A program made the position numbers and the translations under genes. DNA of 49,344 nucleotides from an uncultured Collinsella sp. (GTDB lineage: Bacteria > Actinomycetota > Coriobacteriia > Coriobacteriales > Coriobacteriaceae), in the NCBI GenBank assembly GCA_959027945.1, contig CAUFRO010000014.1:1-49344 (forward strand). Reading direction: 5' to 3'. The notes under the pieces are model-generated. The model worked only from the letters and a program-made list of their open reading frames with translations. It had not been told where the DNA came from and ran no database searches. Below, piece after piece: positions 41,263-49,051 of the stretch. Numbering within the stretch: the stretch's first letter is position 1; each line of letters opens with the position of its first letter.

Positions 41263-43623
41263 ATGGATGCCGCAGCCCGTACCGCCCATGATTCCACCCT
41301 CCAGCCGTTCTCGGAGATGGAGCACTATAAGCATGCCGATGAGCTGCCGCCCGAGATTATGGCGGACAGCTACGACAAGCTGGAGCGCCTGTGCCTCAAA
41401 TATATGAATGAGGACGACTTTTCTAAGGTGGAGCAGGCCTATTGCTTTGCTGCCGAGAAGCACTGCAACCAAAAGCGCCGTTCGGGTGAGATGTACATCA
41501 ACCATCCCGTCGAGGTGGCCATCATTTTGGCCGATCTCAAGATGGACTGCGATGTGGTGTGCGCCGCGCTGCTGCACGATACCGTCGAGGATACCGAGAC
41601 CTCGCTCGCCGATGTGTCCGGCCTGTTTGGCGATACGGTGGCCGAGCTCGTCGATGGCGTGACCAAGCTCACCAACATCGAAGTCGATAGCATGGACGAG
41701 AAGCAGGCGCTTACGCTGCGCAAGATGTTCCTCGCCATGTCCAAGGACATCCGCGTCATTATCGTCAAACTTGCCGACCGTCTGCACAACATGCGCACCC
41801 TTGCAGCCCTGCGTGAGGACCGTCGCCTGTTTAAGGCTCGCGAGACCATGGACGTGTATGCGCCCCTGGCCGACCGTCTGGGCATGAGCTCCATTAAATG
41901 GGAGCTCGAGGACCTGTCCTTCTTCTACCTTGAGCCCGATGCCTACCAGCGTATCGCGCGCATGGTGGCGGAGTCGCGCGAGGTCCGCGAGCGCTATCTG
42001 GCCGAGACCATCAAGACGCTCACCGACGAGCTCAACCGCATTGGTCTGGAGGGCTTCCAAATCAACGGCCGTTCCAAGCACTATTGGTCCATCTACCAAA
42101 AGATGAAGCGCAAGGGCAAGGAATTCTCCGAGATCTACGACCTGGTGGCACTGCGTGTTATTACCCATTCGGTGCGCGATTGCTACTCCACGCTCGGCGC
42201 GGTGCATACGCTGTGGCACCCCATGCCCGGTCGCTTTAAAGACTATATCGCCATGCCCAAGGTCAATAACTACCAGTCGCTCCATACGACGGTTATCGGC
42301 CCTACGGCCCGTCCGCTCGAGATTCAGATTCGAACCTACGAGATGCACGAGCAGGCAGAGTACGGCATCGCCGCCCACTGGCTGTACAAGAAGTCGGGCG
42401 GATCGTCTGCCTTCAAGACCAACGATGCGCAGCGTCTGGACGATCAGATTAACTGGCTCAAGCACTCGCTCGACTGGGCGGCGTCTGACGAGATCACCGA
42501 TGCCAAGGAATACCTGCACTCGCTGAAGGTCGACTTGTTTGACCAGGAAATATTTGTCTTTACGCCCAAGGGCGAGGTCATGGCGCTTCGTGCCGGCTCC
42601 ACACCGCTCGACTTTGCCTACGCCGTTCATACCGAGGTCGGTAATCACTGCGTCGGCGCCAAGATCAACGGTGCGGTGGCCCCGCTCACGCACGAGATCA
42701 AGACGGGCGACCGTGTCGAGATTCTGACTAACAAGAGCTCCAAACCGTCGCGCGATTGGCTCAAGATCGTCAAGACGCCTTCGGCCAAGTCAAAGATTCG
42801 CCGTTACTTCGCCGCCGCGACCAAAGACGATGACGCTGCGGCCGGCCGCGATATACTGGCTAAGGATCTGCGTAAGCGCGGGTATGGCATCTCTACGCCG
42901 CGATCCACGCGTGCGCTCAATGCCGTGGCGGAGCAGTTTAACTACAAGCAGCTCGAGGACCTGTTTGCCGCCGTCGGCGCCGGCAAGGTTGCCCCGCGCG
43001 CTGTGGGTAACAAGGTCGAGCAAATCTTGGACCCCAAGCCCGAAGAACAGCTCACCAAGGCCGAGGCTATCGCCGAGGTCGTCAAGCAGCCGGCCCGCGG
43101 CTCCAACCGCAAGCCGCAAAAGCGCGGCAAGAGCGCCAGCAACGGCATTATCGTCAAGGGTGAGAGCAACAGCGGCCTGCTGGTCCGTCTGGCGCATTGC
43201 TGCAATCCGGTGACGGGCGACGACATCGTCGGCTTCATCACGCGCGGCCGTGGCGTTTCGGTGCATCGCGCCAACTGCCCCAACGTCAAGGGTCTTATGG
43301 AGCATCCCGAGCGCATGATCGATGTGGAGTGGGACGGCGCTGCCGACACCCTCTTCCAGGTCGAGATCGTGGTCGAGTGCCTGGACCGCATGGGCCTGCT
43401 CAAGGATGTCACCATTGCCATTGGCGATGCGGGCGGCAATATCCTTTCTGCCGCCACGTCGACCAACCGCGAGGGTATCGCAACCCTGCGCTTTATGGTC
43501 GAGATCTCGGATGCGAGTGGGCTGGATCCGCTGCTGGCCTCTATCAGTAGCGTTGACTCGGTCTACGACGCGCGCCGCCTGATGCCCGGCGAGGGTGGAG
43601 CCCAGCTTAAGCGCCGCGTTTAG
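41263..43623 (+). CDS. rel: Bifunctional (p)ppGpp synthetase/hydrolase
   Basis: The 786-residue protein controls the stringent response. The N-terminal hydrolase has H81 (INHPVEVA), HD at 105-106 (HDTVED) and KLADRLHNMRT. The synthetase domain has EIYDLVALRVI and YQSLHTTVIGP. TGS (EIFVFTPKGEVMALRAGST) and C-terminal zinc-finger-like (HCCNPVTGDDIVGFITRG) and ACT domains follow. GGGGAAGGGG precedes the ATG. It is in an apparent operon after recJ. All catalytic residues that I can see for both activities are kept. Confidence 0.96.
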   Translation: MDAAARTAHDSTLQPFSEMEHYKHADELPPEIMADSYDKLERLCLKYMNEDDFSKVEQAYCFAAEKHCNQKRRSGEMYINHPVEVAIILADLKMDCDVVCAALLHDTVEDTETSLADVSGLFGDTVAELVDGVTKLTNIEVDSMDEKQALTLRKMFLAMSKDIRVIIVKLADRLHNMRTLAALREDRRLFKARETMDVYAPLADRLGMSSIKWELEDLSFFYLEPDAYQRIARMVAESREVRERYLAETIKTLTDELNRIGLEGFQINGRSKHYWSIYQKMKRKGKEFSEIYDLVALRVITHSVRDCYSTLGAVHTLWHPMPGRFKDYIAMPKVNNYQSLHTTVIGPTARPLEIQIRTYEMHEQAEYGIAAHWLYKKSGGSSAFKTNDAQRLDDQINWLKHSLDWAASDEITDAKEYLHSLKVDLFDQEIFVFTPKGEVMALRAGSTPLDFAYAVHTEVGNHCVGAKINGAVAPLTHEIKTGDRVEILTNKSSKPSRDWLKIVKTPSAKSKIRRYFAAATKDDDAAAGRDILAKDLRKRGYGISTPRSTRALNAVAEQFNYKQLEDLFAAVGAGKVAPRAVGNKVEQILDPKPEEQLTKAEAIAEVVKQPARGSNRKPQKRGKSASNGIIVKGESNSGLLVRLAHCCNPVTGDDIVGFITRGRGVSVHRANCPNVKGLMEHPERMIDVEWDGAADTLFQVEIVVECLDRMGLLKDVTIAIGDAGGNILSAATSTNREGIATLRFMVEISDASGLDPLLASISSVDSVYDARRLMPGEGGAQLKRRV

Positions 43624-43656
43624 TCGCGACGAACGCGCCACATTATCGATATTCGC

Positions 43657-43687
43657 TACACTCGAGGCGTCGTTTGATGCCTCGAGT
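43657..43687 (+). promoter_or_regulatory. Promoter-like box and hairpin before the MBL gene
   Basis: TACACT (43657-43662) is followed by a 9-base perfect stem (ACTCGAGGC at 43660-43668, partner 43679-43687) with a 10-base loop. It could be a weak terminator for rel or a 5' leader structure for the next gene. Confidence 0.3.
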
Positions 43688-43707
43688 TCTATAGAGAGGA
43701 GAGGGGC

Positions 43708-44391
43708 ATGGGTGCTGTGTCCTTGGATTTAACTCCCAAGGGATCGGTCAAGATCGAGACGCTCGTAAACGGTCCCATTCAGACCAATAGCTATGCTGCT
43801 ATTTCGGACAATGAGTGCGTGATTATCGATCCTGCGTGGGAAGGCGAGCGCTTGGTGGAGCATATTCGAGCCGAGCATCCCGGCGTACGCGTGCTTGGCG
43901 CCGTATGCACTCATGGCCATGCCGATCATGTTGGCGGGGTTGCCGGCGTGCGAACCATCGTTGGCGAGGGCTGCCAGTATGAGCTGTGCGCTAAGGATGT
44001 GGCGGTGCCGCATGCGAATATCGAGGAACAGCGAGCTATGTGGGGCATCGAGACGCCCGACCCGGGTGAGCCGACGCGCTTGCTTGCCGAGGGCGATACA
44101 ATCGAGGTGGGCGATATCTGTCTGCAGGTGATCGAGGCACCAGGGCATACGCCGGGTGGCATTGTCTTGTTCGCCGCCACCGAGCAGGGAAGCATCGCCT
44201 TTGTTGGCGACACACTGTTCCCGGGTAGCCACGGCCGCACCGATCTTGCCGGTGGCGACGAGACGGCGATTCTGCGCTCGCTCTCCAAGCTCGCCCGGCT
44301 TCTCCCGCCCGATACCGTTTGCCTAACCGGCCATGGCGATTCGACCACCATGGCACGCGAACTCATGCAGAACCCTTTCATGCAGGTGTAG
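43708..44391 (+). CDS. Metallo-beta-lactamase fold hydrolase (glyoxalase II-like)
   Basis: The 227-residue soluble protein has the metal site THGHADH (H69, H71, D73, H74), the third-metal-ligand region PGHTPGG, an FVGDTLFPGSHGRTDL segment and a final GHGDSTTMARE. It resembles the YcbL/GloB-related hydrolases that cleave thioesters such as S-lactoylglutathione. AGGAGAGGGG precedes the ATG. Its neighbours do not reveal the substrate. Confidence 0.88.
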   Translation: MGAVSLDLTPKGSVKIETLVNGPIQTNSYAAISDNECVIIDPAWEGERLVEHIRAEHPGVRVLGAVCTHGHADHVGGVAGVRTIVGEGCQYELCAKDVAVPHANIEEQRAMWGIETPDPGEPTRLLAEGDTIEVGDICLQVIEAPGHTPGGIVLFAATEQGSIAFVGDTLFPGSHGRTDLAGGDETAILRSLSKLARLLPPDTVCLTGHGDSTTMARELMQNPFMQV

Positions 44392-44537
44392 CTTTATAGT
44401 CAGATTATGAAGCACGAGAAGCGTTCAAACGTCAAGCTATTTTTCCCCAACGGGTCGATTCCGTAGGGCAAACGGTCAAAAAAAGTCTGTTTGGACGATA
44501 TTCGTGAACAAACGAACGTTTATGCTCGGGTGCGCCG

Positions 44538-44546
44538 TGGTAAAAT
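44538..44546 (+). promoter_or_regulatory. Candidate extended -10 promoter for fba
   Basis: TGGTAAAAT (TGn plus TAAAAT) lies 41 bases before the aldolase start. TTTATG at 44519 is a poor -35 box at 16-17 bases. Confidence 0.45.
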
Positions 44547-44586
44547 CTCAGGCGTTATCGGAGCAACCTTACAGGAGGTTTCTTTT

Positions 44587-45453
44587 ATGCTCGTCAACGC
44601 AGCAGACATGCTCAAGAAGGCCGAGGCCGGCAAGTACGCTCTCGGTGCCTTCAACACCAACAACCTCGAGTGGACCCTGGCTATTCTCCAGGCCGCCGAG
44701 GAGGCCAAGTCTCCGCTGATCCTTCAGTGCACCGCTGGTGCCGCTAAGTGGATGGGCGGTTTCAAGGTCTGCGCCGACATGGTCAAGGCTGCCGTCGAGG
44801 CCACGGGCGTTACCGTTCCCGTCGCCCTTCACCTCGATCACGGTTCTTACGAGGACTGCTTCAAGTGCATCGAGGCCGGCTTCACGTCCATCATGTATGA
44901 CGGCTCTCACGAGGAGACCTTCCAGCTTAACCTCGACCGCACCAAGGAGCTCGTTGAGCTTGCCCACTCCAAGGGCATGTCCATCGAGGCCGAGGTCGGC
45001 GGCATCGGCGGCACCGAGGACGGCGTGACCTCCAACGGCGAGCTCGCTGATCCTGCCGAGTGCAAGCAGATTGCTGACCTGGGCGTCGACTTCCTCGCCT
45101 GCGGCATCGGCAACATCCACGGCGTATATCCCGCCGACTGGGCTGGCCTTTCCTTCGAGCGTCTGGGCGAGATCAAGGCTCAGACCGGCGACCTGCCCCT
45201 CGTCCTGCACGGTGGTACCGGCATCCCCGAGGATCAGATCAAGAAGGCCATCTCCCTGGGCATCTCCAAGATCAACGTCAACACCGACCTGCAGCTCGTC
45301 TTCGCCAAGGGCGTCCGCGAGTACATCGAGGCTGGCAAGGATCAGCAGGGCAAGGGCTTTGACCCCCGCAAGCTCCTCAAGCCTGGTCGCGACAACATCG
45401 TTGCCCGCACCAAGGAGCTCATGGAGGAGTTTGGCTCCGTCAACAAGGCGTAA
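44587..45453 (+). CDS. fba: Class II fructose-bisphosphate aldolase
   Basis: The 288-residue zinc enzyme cleaves fructose-1,6-bisphosphate in glycolysis. It has LHLDHGSYEDCFKCIEAGF with general base D84 and zinc ligand H85, then SIMYDGSHE, IGNIHGVYP and VLHGGTGIP, which supply further ligands. The length matches the Gram-positive class IIB form. AGGAGG lies eight bases before ATG 44587; an in-frame start further upstream lacks this. Codon use is strongly biased to C-ending codons, as expected for a highly expressed gene. Confidence 0.95.
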   Translation: MLVNAADMLKKAEAGKYALGAFNTNNLEWTLAILQAAEEAKSPLILQCTAGAAKWMGGFKVCADMVKAAVEATGVTVPVALHLDHGSYEDCFKCIEAGFTSIMYDGSHEETFQLNLDRTKELVELAHSKGMSIEAEVGGIGGTEDGVTSNGELADPAECKQIADLGVDFLACGIGNIHGVYPADWAGLSFERLGEIKAQTGDLPLVLHGGTGIPEDQIKKAISLGISKINVNTDLQLVFAKGVREYIEAGKDQQGKGFDPRKLLKPGRDNIVARTKELMEEFGSVNKA

Positions 45454-45474
45454 GTAGCGGTTTAACTTCCCGCC

Positions 45475-45568
45475 GGAGGCCCCGTTTCCCCTACGCTGTT
45501 TCCCTCGCGCTCACCTGGCTTTGCCAGAAGTCGCGCGACGGAATCAGCTCCGGGGAAACGGGGCCTCC
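45475..45568 (+). terminator. Long-loop hairpin after fba
   Basis: A perfect 17-base stem (GGAGGCCCCGTTTCCCC at 45475-45491, complement at 45552-45568) encloses a 60-base loop that itself contains the small stem CTGGC/GCCAG. It is followed by TTTGTT. The stability fits a terminator, but the long structured loop is unusual. Confidence 0.6.
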
Positions 45569-45672
45569 TTTGTTAACTCGCTACTGGGTTACTGGGCTGA
45601 ATAAATTGCCCTGGCTTCGCCAGAAGTCGCGCCAAGGAAACAGTTCCGGGGGACGGGGCTTCCTTTGTTTAA
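45515..45672. repeat. Direct repeat of the 3' half of the fba hairpin
   Basis: The bases 45515-45576 (CTGGCTTTGCCAGAAGTCGC onward) are repeated with changes at 45611-45672, a period of 96. The second copy has no matching 5' arm, so it cannot form the long stem. It looks like a partial duplication that decayed. Confidence 0.7.
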
Positions 45673-45727
45673 CGCCGCAGGGTTACAAGTCTGAATTCAT
45701 TTTTATAGGTACCGTTTATCGGCGTTG

Positions 45728-45757
45728 AGAGCTCCTTTGTTGGGGGCTTTCTTTTTT
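45728..45757 (+). terminator. Terminator-like hairpin before the transglutaminase gene
   Basis: AGCTCC (45730-45735) pairs with GGGGCT (45743-45748, one G-T pair), then a T-rich tail (CTTTCTTTTTT). TACAAT at 45765-45770 just after it is a good -10 box for the next gene. Confidence 0.6.
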
Positions 45758-45803
45758 ATCTCGGTACAATGGGGGTTGTCTATCGTTCGACGCGGGAGTG
45801 GTT

Positions 45804-47237
45804 ATGGCTGTTGTTGATGTTTTGCCTTCGGATGGGAAGGTTATTGACGAAGGTCCTGTTGGTTGCTCTGTTGATGTTTGCTGTGATGATTTTCGTCATC
45901 TCGATATTGGACTGCCGCCCGAGATTCTTCGTCTTAAGGATGCCGGCTATTTGACGCAGGCTGTTGCTGCTTGCGATCGCCTTTTGGAGCAGAATCCTGA
46001 GCCTTCGCTGGCTGCTTGTATTCGTGCCGAGCGGTATCGCATGCTTGAGACGCCGCTTCATTTTTCGGTGTCGCGTGATCGGGCCATTGCGATGATTCGC
46101 GAGGAGTGGCCAGAGTTTACCGAAGAGCAGTTTGACGACCTGATTGATCGCAAGCGTATTGACTGGCGCTTTATCGATGGCGAGCTGTTTGTTCTCGATA
46201 ACTTCCTCGATTCGCTTCGCGTGTATCCCAAGGAGGTTCCGGGCCTGCGTCCCGATTCTACGGACGGCATTGCGCTGCGTAACCAGATGCTCAGGGAGAT
46301 GGAGTCGCAAAACGGGTTGACTCGCGTCATCACGCTTAAGGCATCCGTGTCTGTCCCCGGGGCTCTGGAGGGAGAGACTGTTCGCGCGTGGCTACCCGTT
46401 GCCGCCGCCTGTCGTCAACAGTCTCATATCGAGGTTCTCGATATGACGTCGGAGGGCACCGTTGCCTCTGAGAACGTTTCGGCTCGTACAGCCTCCTGGA
46501 CATCTTCGACTGAACATTCATTCTCGGTGACCTATCGCTATCACATCGATGCCGCCTATTGCGATATCTATGGTGGCGCGCTCCCATCGCATCCCTGTAT
46601 GGACGCGCCGCTGCCCGAGGACACCTCCGAGGACCGTCCGCACATTGCGTTTACGCCATATTTACAACAACTGACCGAAAATGTCGTTGACGGGCTCGAG
46701 GATTCGCTTGATCGCGCTCGTGCTATCTATGATTACCTGACACAGCATATCGACTATCGCTATCAGCCACCGTACCTGCTTTTGGGATCTATAGCCGACG
46801 ACTGCGCGCATTCGCTCCGCGGCGATTGCGGCGTTATGGCGCTCACGTTTATCACCATGTGCCGCATTGCGGGCGTGCCTGCTCGTTGGCAGAGCGGTCT
46901 GTATGTTGCGCCCGATTCGGTGGGGCCGCACGATTGGGCTGAGTTCTATACGCCACAGACCGGTTGGCTTAACGCCGACGTATCGTTTGGTTCCTCTGCG
47001 CGCAGGATGGGAGAGGAGTGGCGTCATCGTCACTACTTTGGCAATCTCGACCCGTGGCGTATGGTGGCCAACAATCGATTCCAGGCTGAATTTGTGCCTG
47101 CTTTCGATGGCATGCGTGAGGACCCCTATGACAACCAGATGGGCGAGGCCTCGGTTGACGGACGTGGATGTCGTAAGCGGGAGATGTTGCGCAAGGTTGA
47201 GCTTATCGAAATGCTCGAAGTTCCATTTTCGGACTAA
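45804..47237 (+). CDS. Transglutaminase-like cysteine protease-fold protein (477 aa)
   Basis: The C-terminal half carries a transglutaminase-like domain with the triad C342 (RGDCGVMALTF), H376 (GPHDWAEFY) and D392 (WLNADVSFG). These domains occur in peptidases and, less often, in true transglutaminases. The N-terminal 150 residues are helical and have no signal peptide, so the protein is probably cytoplasmic. ATG at 45804 follows GGGAGTGG. The use of more T-ending codons in its first 200 codons differs from its neighbours. The substrate is unknown. Confidence 0.82.
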   Translation: MAVVDVLPSDGKVIDEGPVGCSVDVCCDDFRHLDIGLPPEILRLKDAGYLTQAVAACDRLLEQNPEPSLAACIRAERYRMLETPLHFSVSRDRAIAMIREEWPEFTEEQFDDLIDRKRIDWRFIDGELFVLDNFLDSLRVYPKEVPGLRPDSTDGIALRNQMLREMESQNGLTRVITLKASVSVPGALEGETVRAWLPVAAACRQQSHIEVLDMTSEGTVASENVSARTASWTSSTEHSFSVTYRYHIDAAYCDIYGGALPSHPCMDAPLPEDTSEDRPHIAFTPYLQQLTENVVDGLEDSLDRARAIYDYLTQHIDYRYQPPYLLLGSIADDCAHSLRGDCGVMALTFITMCRIAGVPARWQSGLYVAPDSVGPHDWAEFYTPQTGWLNADVSFGSSARRMGEEWRHRHYFGNLDPWRMVANNRFQAEFVPAFDGMREDPYDNQMGEASVDGRGCRKREMLRKVELIEMLEVPFSD

Positions 47238-47276
47238 TCAACAGAAAGCTGTGATAAACTAACTCACGCATTACGT

Positions 47277-47363
47277 GCCCGAGTGGCGGAATTGGCAGAC
47301 GCAGTGGACTCAAAATCCACCGTTGGCAACAACGTGCGAGTTCGAGTCTCGCCTCGGGCACCA
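47277..47363 (+). tRNA. tRNA-Leu (anticodon CAA)
   Basis: The acceptor stem GCCCGAG (47277-47283) pairs with CTCGGGC (47353-47359), followed by discriminator A and encoded CCA (47361-47363). The anticodon arm GTGGA-CTCAAAA-TCCAC gives CAA, reading UUG. A long variable arm (CGTTGGCAACAACG) marks a class II tRNA, and the T arm has GAGTTCGAGTCTC. Confidence 0.95.
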
Positions 47364-47555
47364 TACATGCAAGTGAGCGTTCAAGGGGGGTAAGGCCCCC
47401 TTTTTCGTGACGAACTCGCGTGAGCGCGCGGAGCGTTAAGCAAACAGGCCCGTGGCCTGTTTGTAGCGGAGCGTGGCGAGGGCGCCATGCGCCCGAAGCC
47501 CGGGGCTTCGCGAAGCGAAGGCCCTTCGAGTCTCGCCTCGGGCACCATACATGCA
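47341..47555. repeat. Duplication of the tRNA-Leu 3' end
   Basis: The 31 bases 47341-47371, covering the T loop to beyond the CCA, recur exactly at 47525-47555. The similarity continues into a second terminator (47567-47588). The 150 bases between hold no gene; they contain an inverted repeat AACAGGCC/GGCCTGTT (47442-47461) and further GC-rich palindromes. The pattern is like attachment-site copies left by an integrated element or an unequal tRNA duplication. Confidence 0.85.
47384..47405 (+). terminator. tRNA-Leu terminator
   Basis: GGGGG and CCCCC pair across a short loop and end in TTTTT (47401-47405), 20 bases past the tRNA. Confidence 0.85.
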
Positions 47556-47566
47556 CCTGCGCTTCA

Positions 47567-47588
47567 CGGGGGTCAAGGCCCCCTTTTT
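47567..47588 (+). terminator. Second copy of the tRNA-Leu terminator
   Basis: CGGGGGTCAAGGCCCCC followed by TTTTT. This copy terminates nothing obvious except readthrough from the tRNA gene and isolates the infC leader. Confidence 0.75.
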
Positions 47589-47618
47589 CGTGTACGTAAT
47601 GTGATAACGCGCGGTACG

Positions 47619-47794
47619 TGTTATTATTCGCAAGGCGTTGTTCCCGCAATGCCCTAAAGAGGAACCCGAGGGTTCCCACCTTTTGGCGCCAATGAGCAGC
47701 TGACTGGTCATACAACTTAGATTCCCTTCCTCATTTCGAGGATGTCTATGTGTACGACCTGGTTGCAAAGAAGCGCCGGGTTATTTTTTTATGA
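47619..47794 (+). promoter_or_regulatory. infC-rpmI-rplT promoter and structured leader
   Basis: An extended -10 (TG at 47619, TATTAT at 47622-47627) begins a leader of about 175 bases. It includes the tetraloop hairpin GGAACCCGAGGGTTCC (about 47662-47677). Near the end, GACCTGG (about 47757-47763) can pair with CCGGGTT (47777-47783) just before a run of seven T. That layout is an attenuator like the L20-controlled leader known for this operon in other bacteria. Confidence 0.65.
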
Positions 47795-47809
47795 ATGGAG
47801 GTAGGGAAA

Positions 47810-48364
47810 ATAGCTAAGTCTGATGACACCCGCATCAACGACGAGATCACTGCATCTTCGTGCCGTTTGATTGGCGTCGATGGCTCTCAGCTCGGCCTGT
47901 TCGCCATCCGCGATGCCCAGCGCGTCGCTGACGATCAGGGTCTCGACCTGGTCGAGATCGCTCCCAACGCGGAGCCGCCGGTCTGCAAGGTCATGGACTA
48001 CGGTAAGTTCAAGTACCAGCAGGCCATGAAGGCCAAGGCCGCTCGTAAGAACCAGTCCAAGGTCGAGGTCAAGGAAATGAAGTTCCGACCCAAGATCGAC
48101 GTTGGCGATTACGAGACCAAGAAGGGCCACGTTCTGCGTTTCCTCAAGAAGGGCGCACGCGTTAAGATTACCATCATGTTCCGCGGCCGTGAGATGGCTC
48201 ACCCGGAGCAGGGTCTTAACGTTCTCGAGCGTCTCGCCGAGGATCTCAAGCCTTACGCTACGGTCGAGTCCAAGCCTAAGATGGAAGGCCGTAACATGCT
48301 TATGCTGCTCGCCCCGATTAAGGGCGCCTTCGATGAGGATAAAGCGGCAAGCGATACCAAGTAA
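47810..48364 (+). CDS. infC: Translation initiation factor IF-3 with AUA start
   Basis: The 184-residue protein binds the 30S subunit and checks start codon choice. It has the IF-3 pattern RINDEITASSCRLIGVDGSQLG, the linker KAKAARKNQ, and the C-terminal EMKFRPKIDVGDYETKKGH and IMFRGREMAHPEQG. GGAGG at 47797-47801 has eight bases of spacing to ATA at 47810, giving an N terminus (IAKSDDTRIN) of the normal length. The ATG at 47795 overlaps this ribosome binding site and has none of its own. A rare start codon is known for infC and lets IF-3 repress its own synthesis. rpmI and rplT follow. Confidence 0.95.
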   Translation: MAKSDDTRINDEITASSCRLIGVDGSQLGLFAIRDAQRVADDQGLDLVEIAPNAEPPVCKVMDYGKFKYQQAMKAKAARKNQSKVEVKEMKFRPKIDVGDYETKKGHVLRFLKKGARVKITIMFRGREMAHPEQGLNVLERLAEDLKPYATVESKPKMEGRNMLMLLAPIKGAFDEDKAASDTK

Positions 48365-48396
48365 CTAGTGTTCTGTAACCGATTAAGGAGTATTTC

Positions 48397-48588
48397 ATGC
48401 CTAAGATGAAGTCCCACAGCGGCACCAAGAAGCGTTTCCGCAAGACTGGTACCGGCAAGCTTATGCGCGCCAAGGCTTTCAAGAGCCACATCCTGAGCAA
48501 GAAGTCCACCAAGCGTAAGCGTGGCTTCCGTCAGGAGACCGAGATCGCCGCTGCCGACCGCAAGGTCATCAAGTCGCGTCTCGCCTAA
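48397..48588 (+). CDS. rpmI: 50S ribosomal protein L35
   Basis: The 63-residue basic protein matches L35 throughout (MPKMKSHSGTKKRFRKTGTG, KSHILSKKSTKRKR). AAGGAG stands before the ATG, 32 bases after infC. Confidence 0.97.
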   Translation: MPKMKSHSGTKKRFRKTGTGKLMRAKAFKSHILSKKSTKRKRGFRQETEIAAADRKVIKSRLA

Positions 48589-48634
48589 GTTCGCGTCCCC
48601 GTTTTTCGTTTTACCGTCTAGGAGTTGATAGAAC

Positions 48635-48994
48635 ATGGCACGTATTAAGCGCGCTGTTGCCGCCAAGAAGAAGCGCCGTACCGTTATGCACCGTGCGAAG
48701 GGTTACTACGGTGCCGCTTCGCGTACTTACAAGCATGCTAAAGAGCAGGTCCAGCACTCCCTGCAGTATCAGTATCGTGATCGCCGCAACAAGAAGCGCG
48801 AGATCCGCTCTCTCTGGATCACCCGTATCAACGCTGCTGCTCGCCTGAACGACATCTCTTACTCTCAGTTCATGCACGGCCTGAAGGTTGCCGGCATCGA
48901 GCTCGACCGTAAGGTCCTGGCTCAGATGGCTTACGAGGACATCGAGTCCTTCAATGAACTGGCTACCATCGCCAAGAAGGCTCTCGAGGCCTAA
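48635..48994 (+). CDS. rplT: 50S ribosomal protein L20
   Basis: The 119-residue protein has the L20 pattern MARIKRAVAAKKKRRTVM, AKGYYGAASRTYKHAKEQV and LWITRINAAARLNDISYSQF. It builds the 50S subunit and, in several bacteria, represses this operon through its leader. TAGGAG precedes the ATG. Confidence 0.97.
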   Translation: MARIKRAVAAKKKRRTVMHRAKGYYGAASRTYKHAKEQVQHSLQYQYRDRRNKKREIRSLWITRINAAARLNDISYSQFMHGLKVAGIELDRKVLAQMAYEDIESFNELATIAKKALEA

Positions 48995-49015
48995 TAGATT
49001 CTCTTGAATCGCTAG

Positions 49016-49051
49016 GGGAGTGTCGCACCGTGCGCGGCGCTCCCTCTTTTT
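49016..49051 (+). terminator. infC-rpmI-rplT operon terminator
   Basis: GGGAGTGTCGC pairs with GCGGCGCTCCC (G-T pairs included) and is followed by TCTTTTT. Confidence 0.85.

Noticed and set aside
47203..47715. 170-codon frame across the tRNA-Leu gene
   Set aside because: It spans the tRNA, its duplicated end and both terminators, so coding use is implausible.
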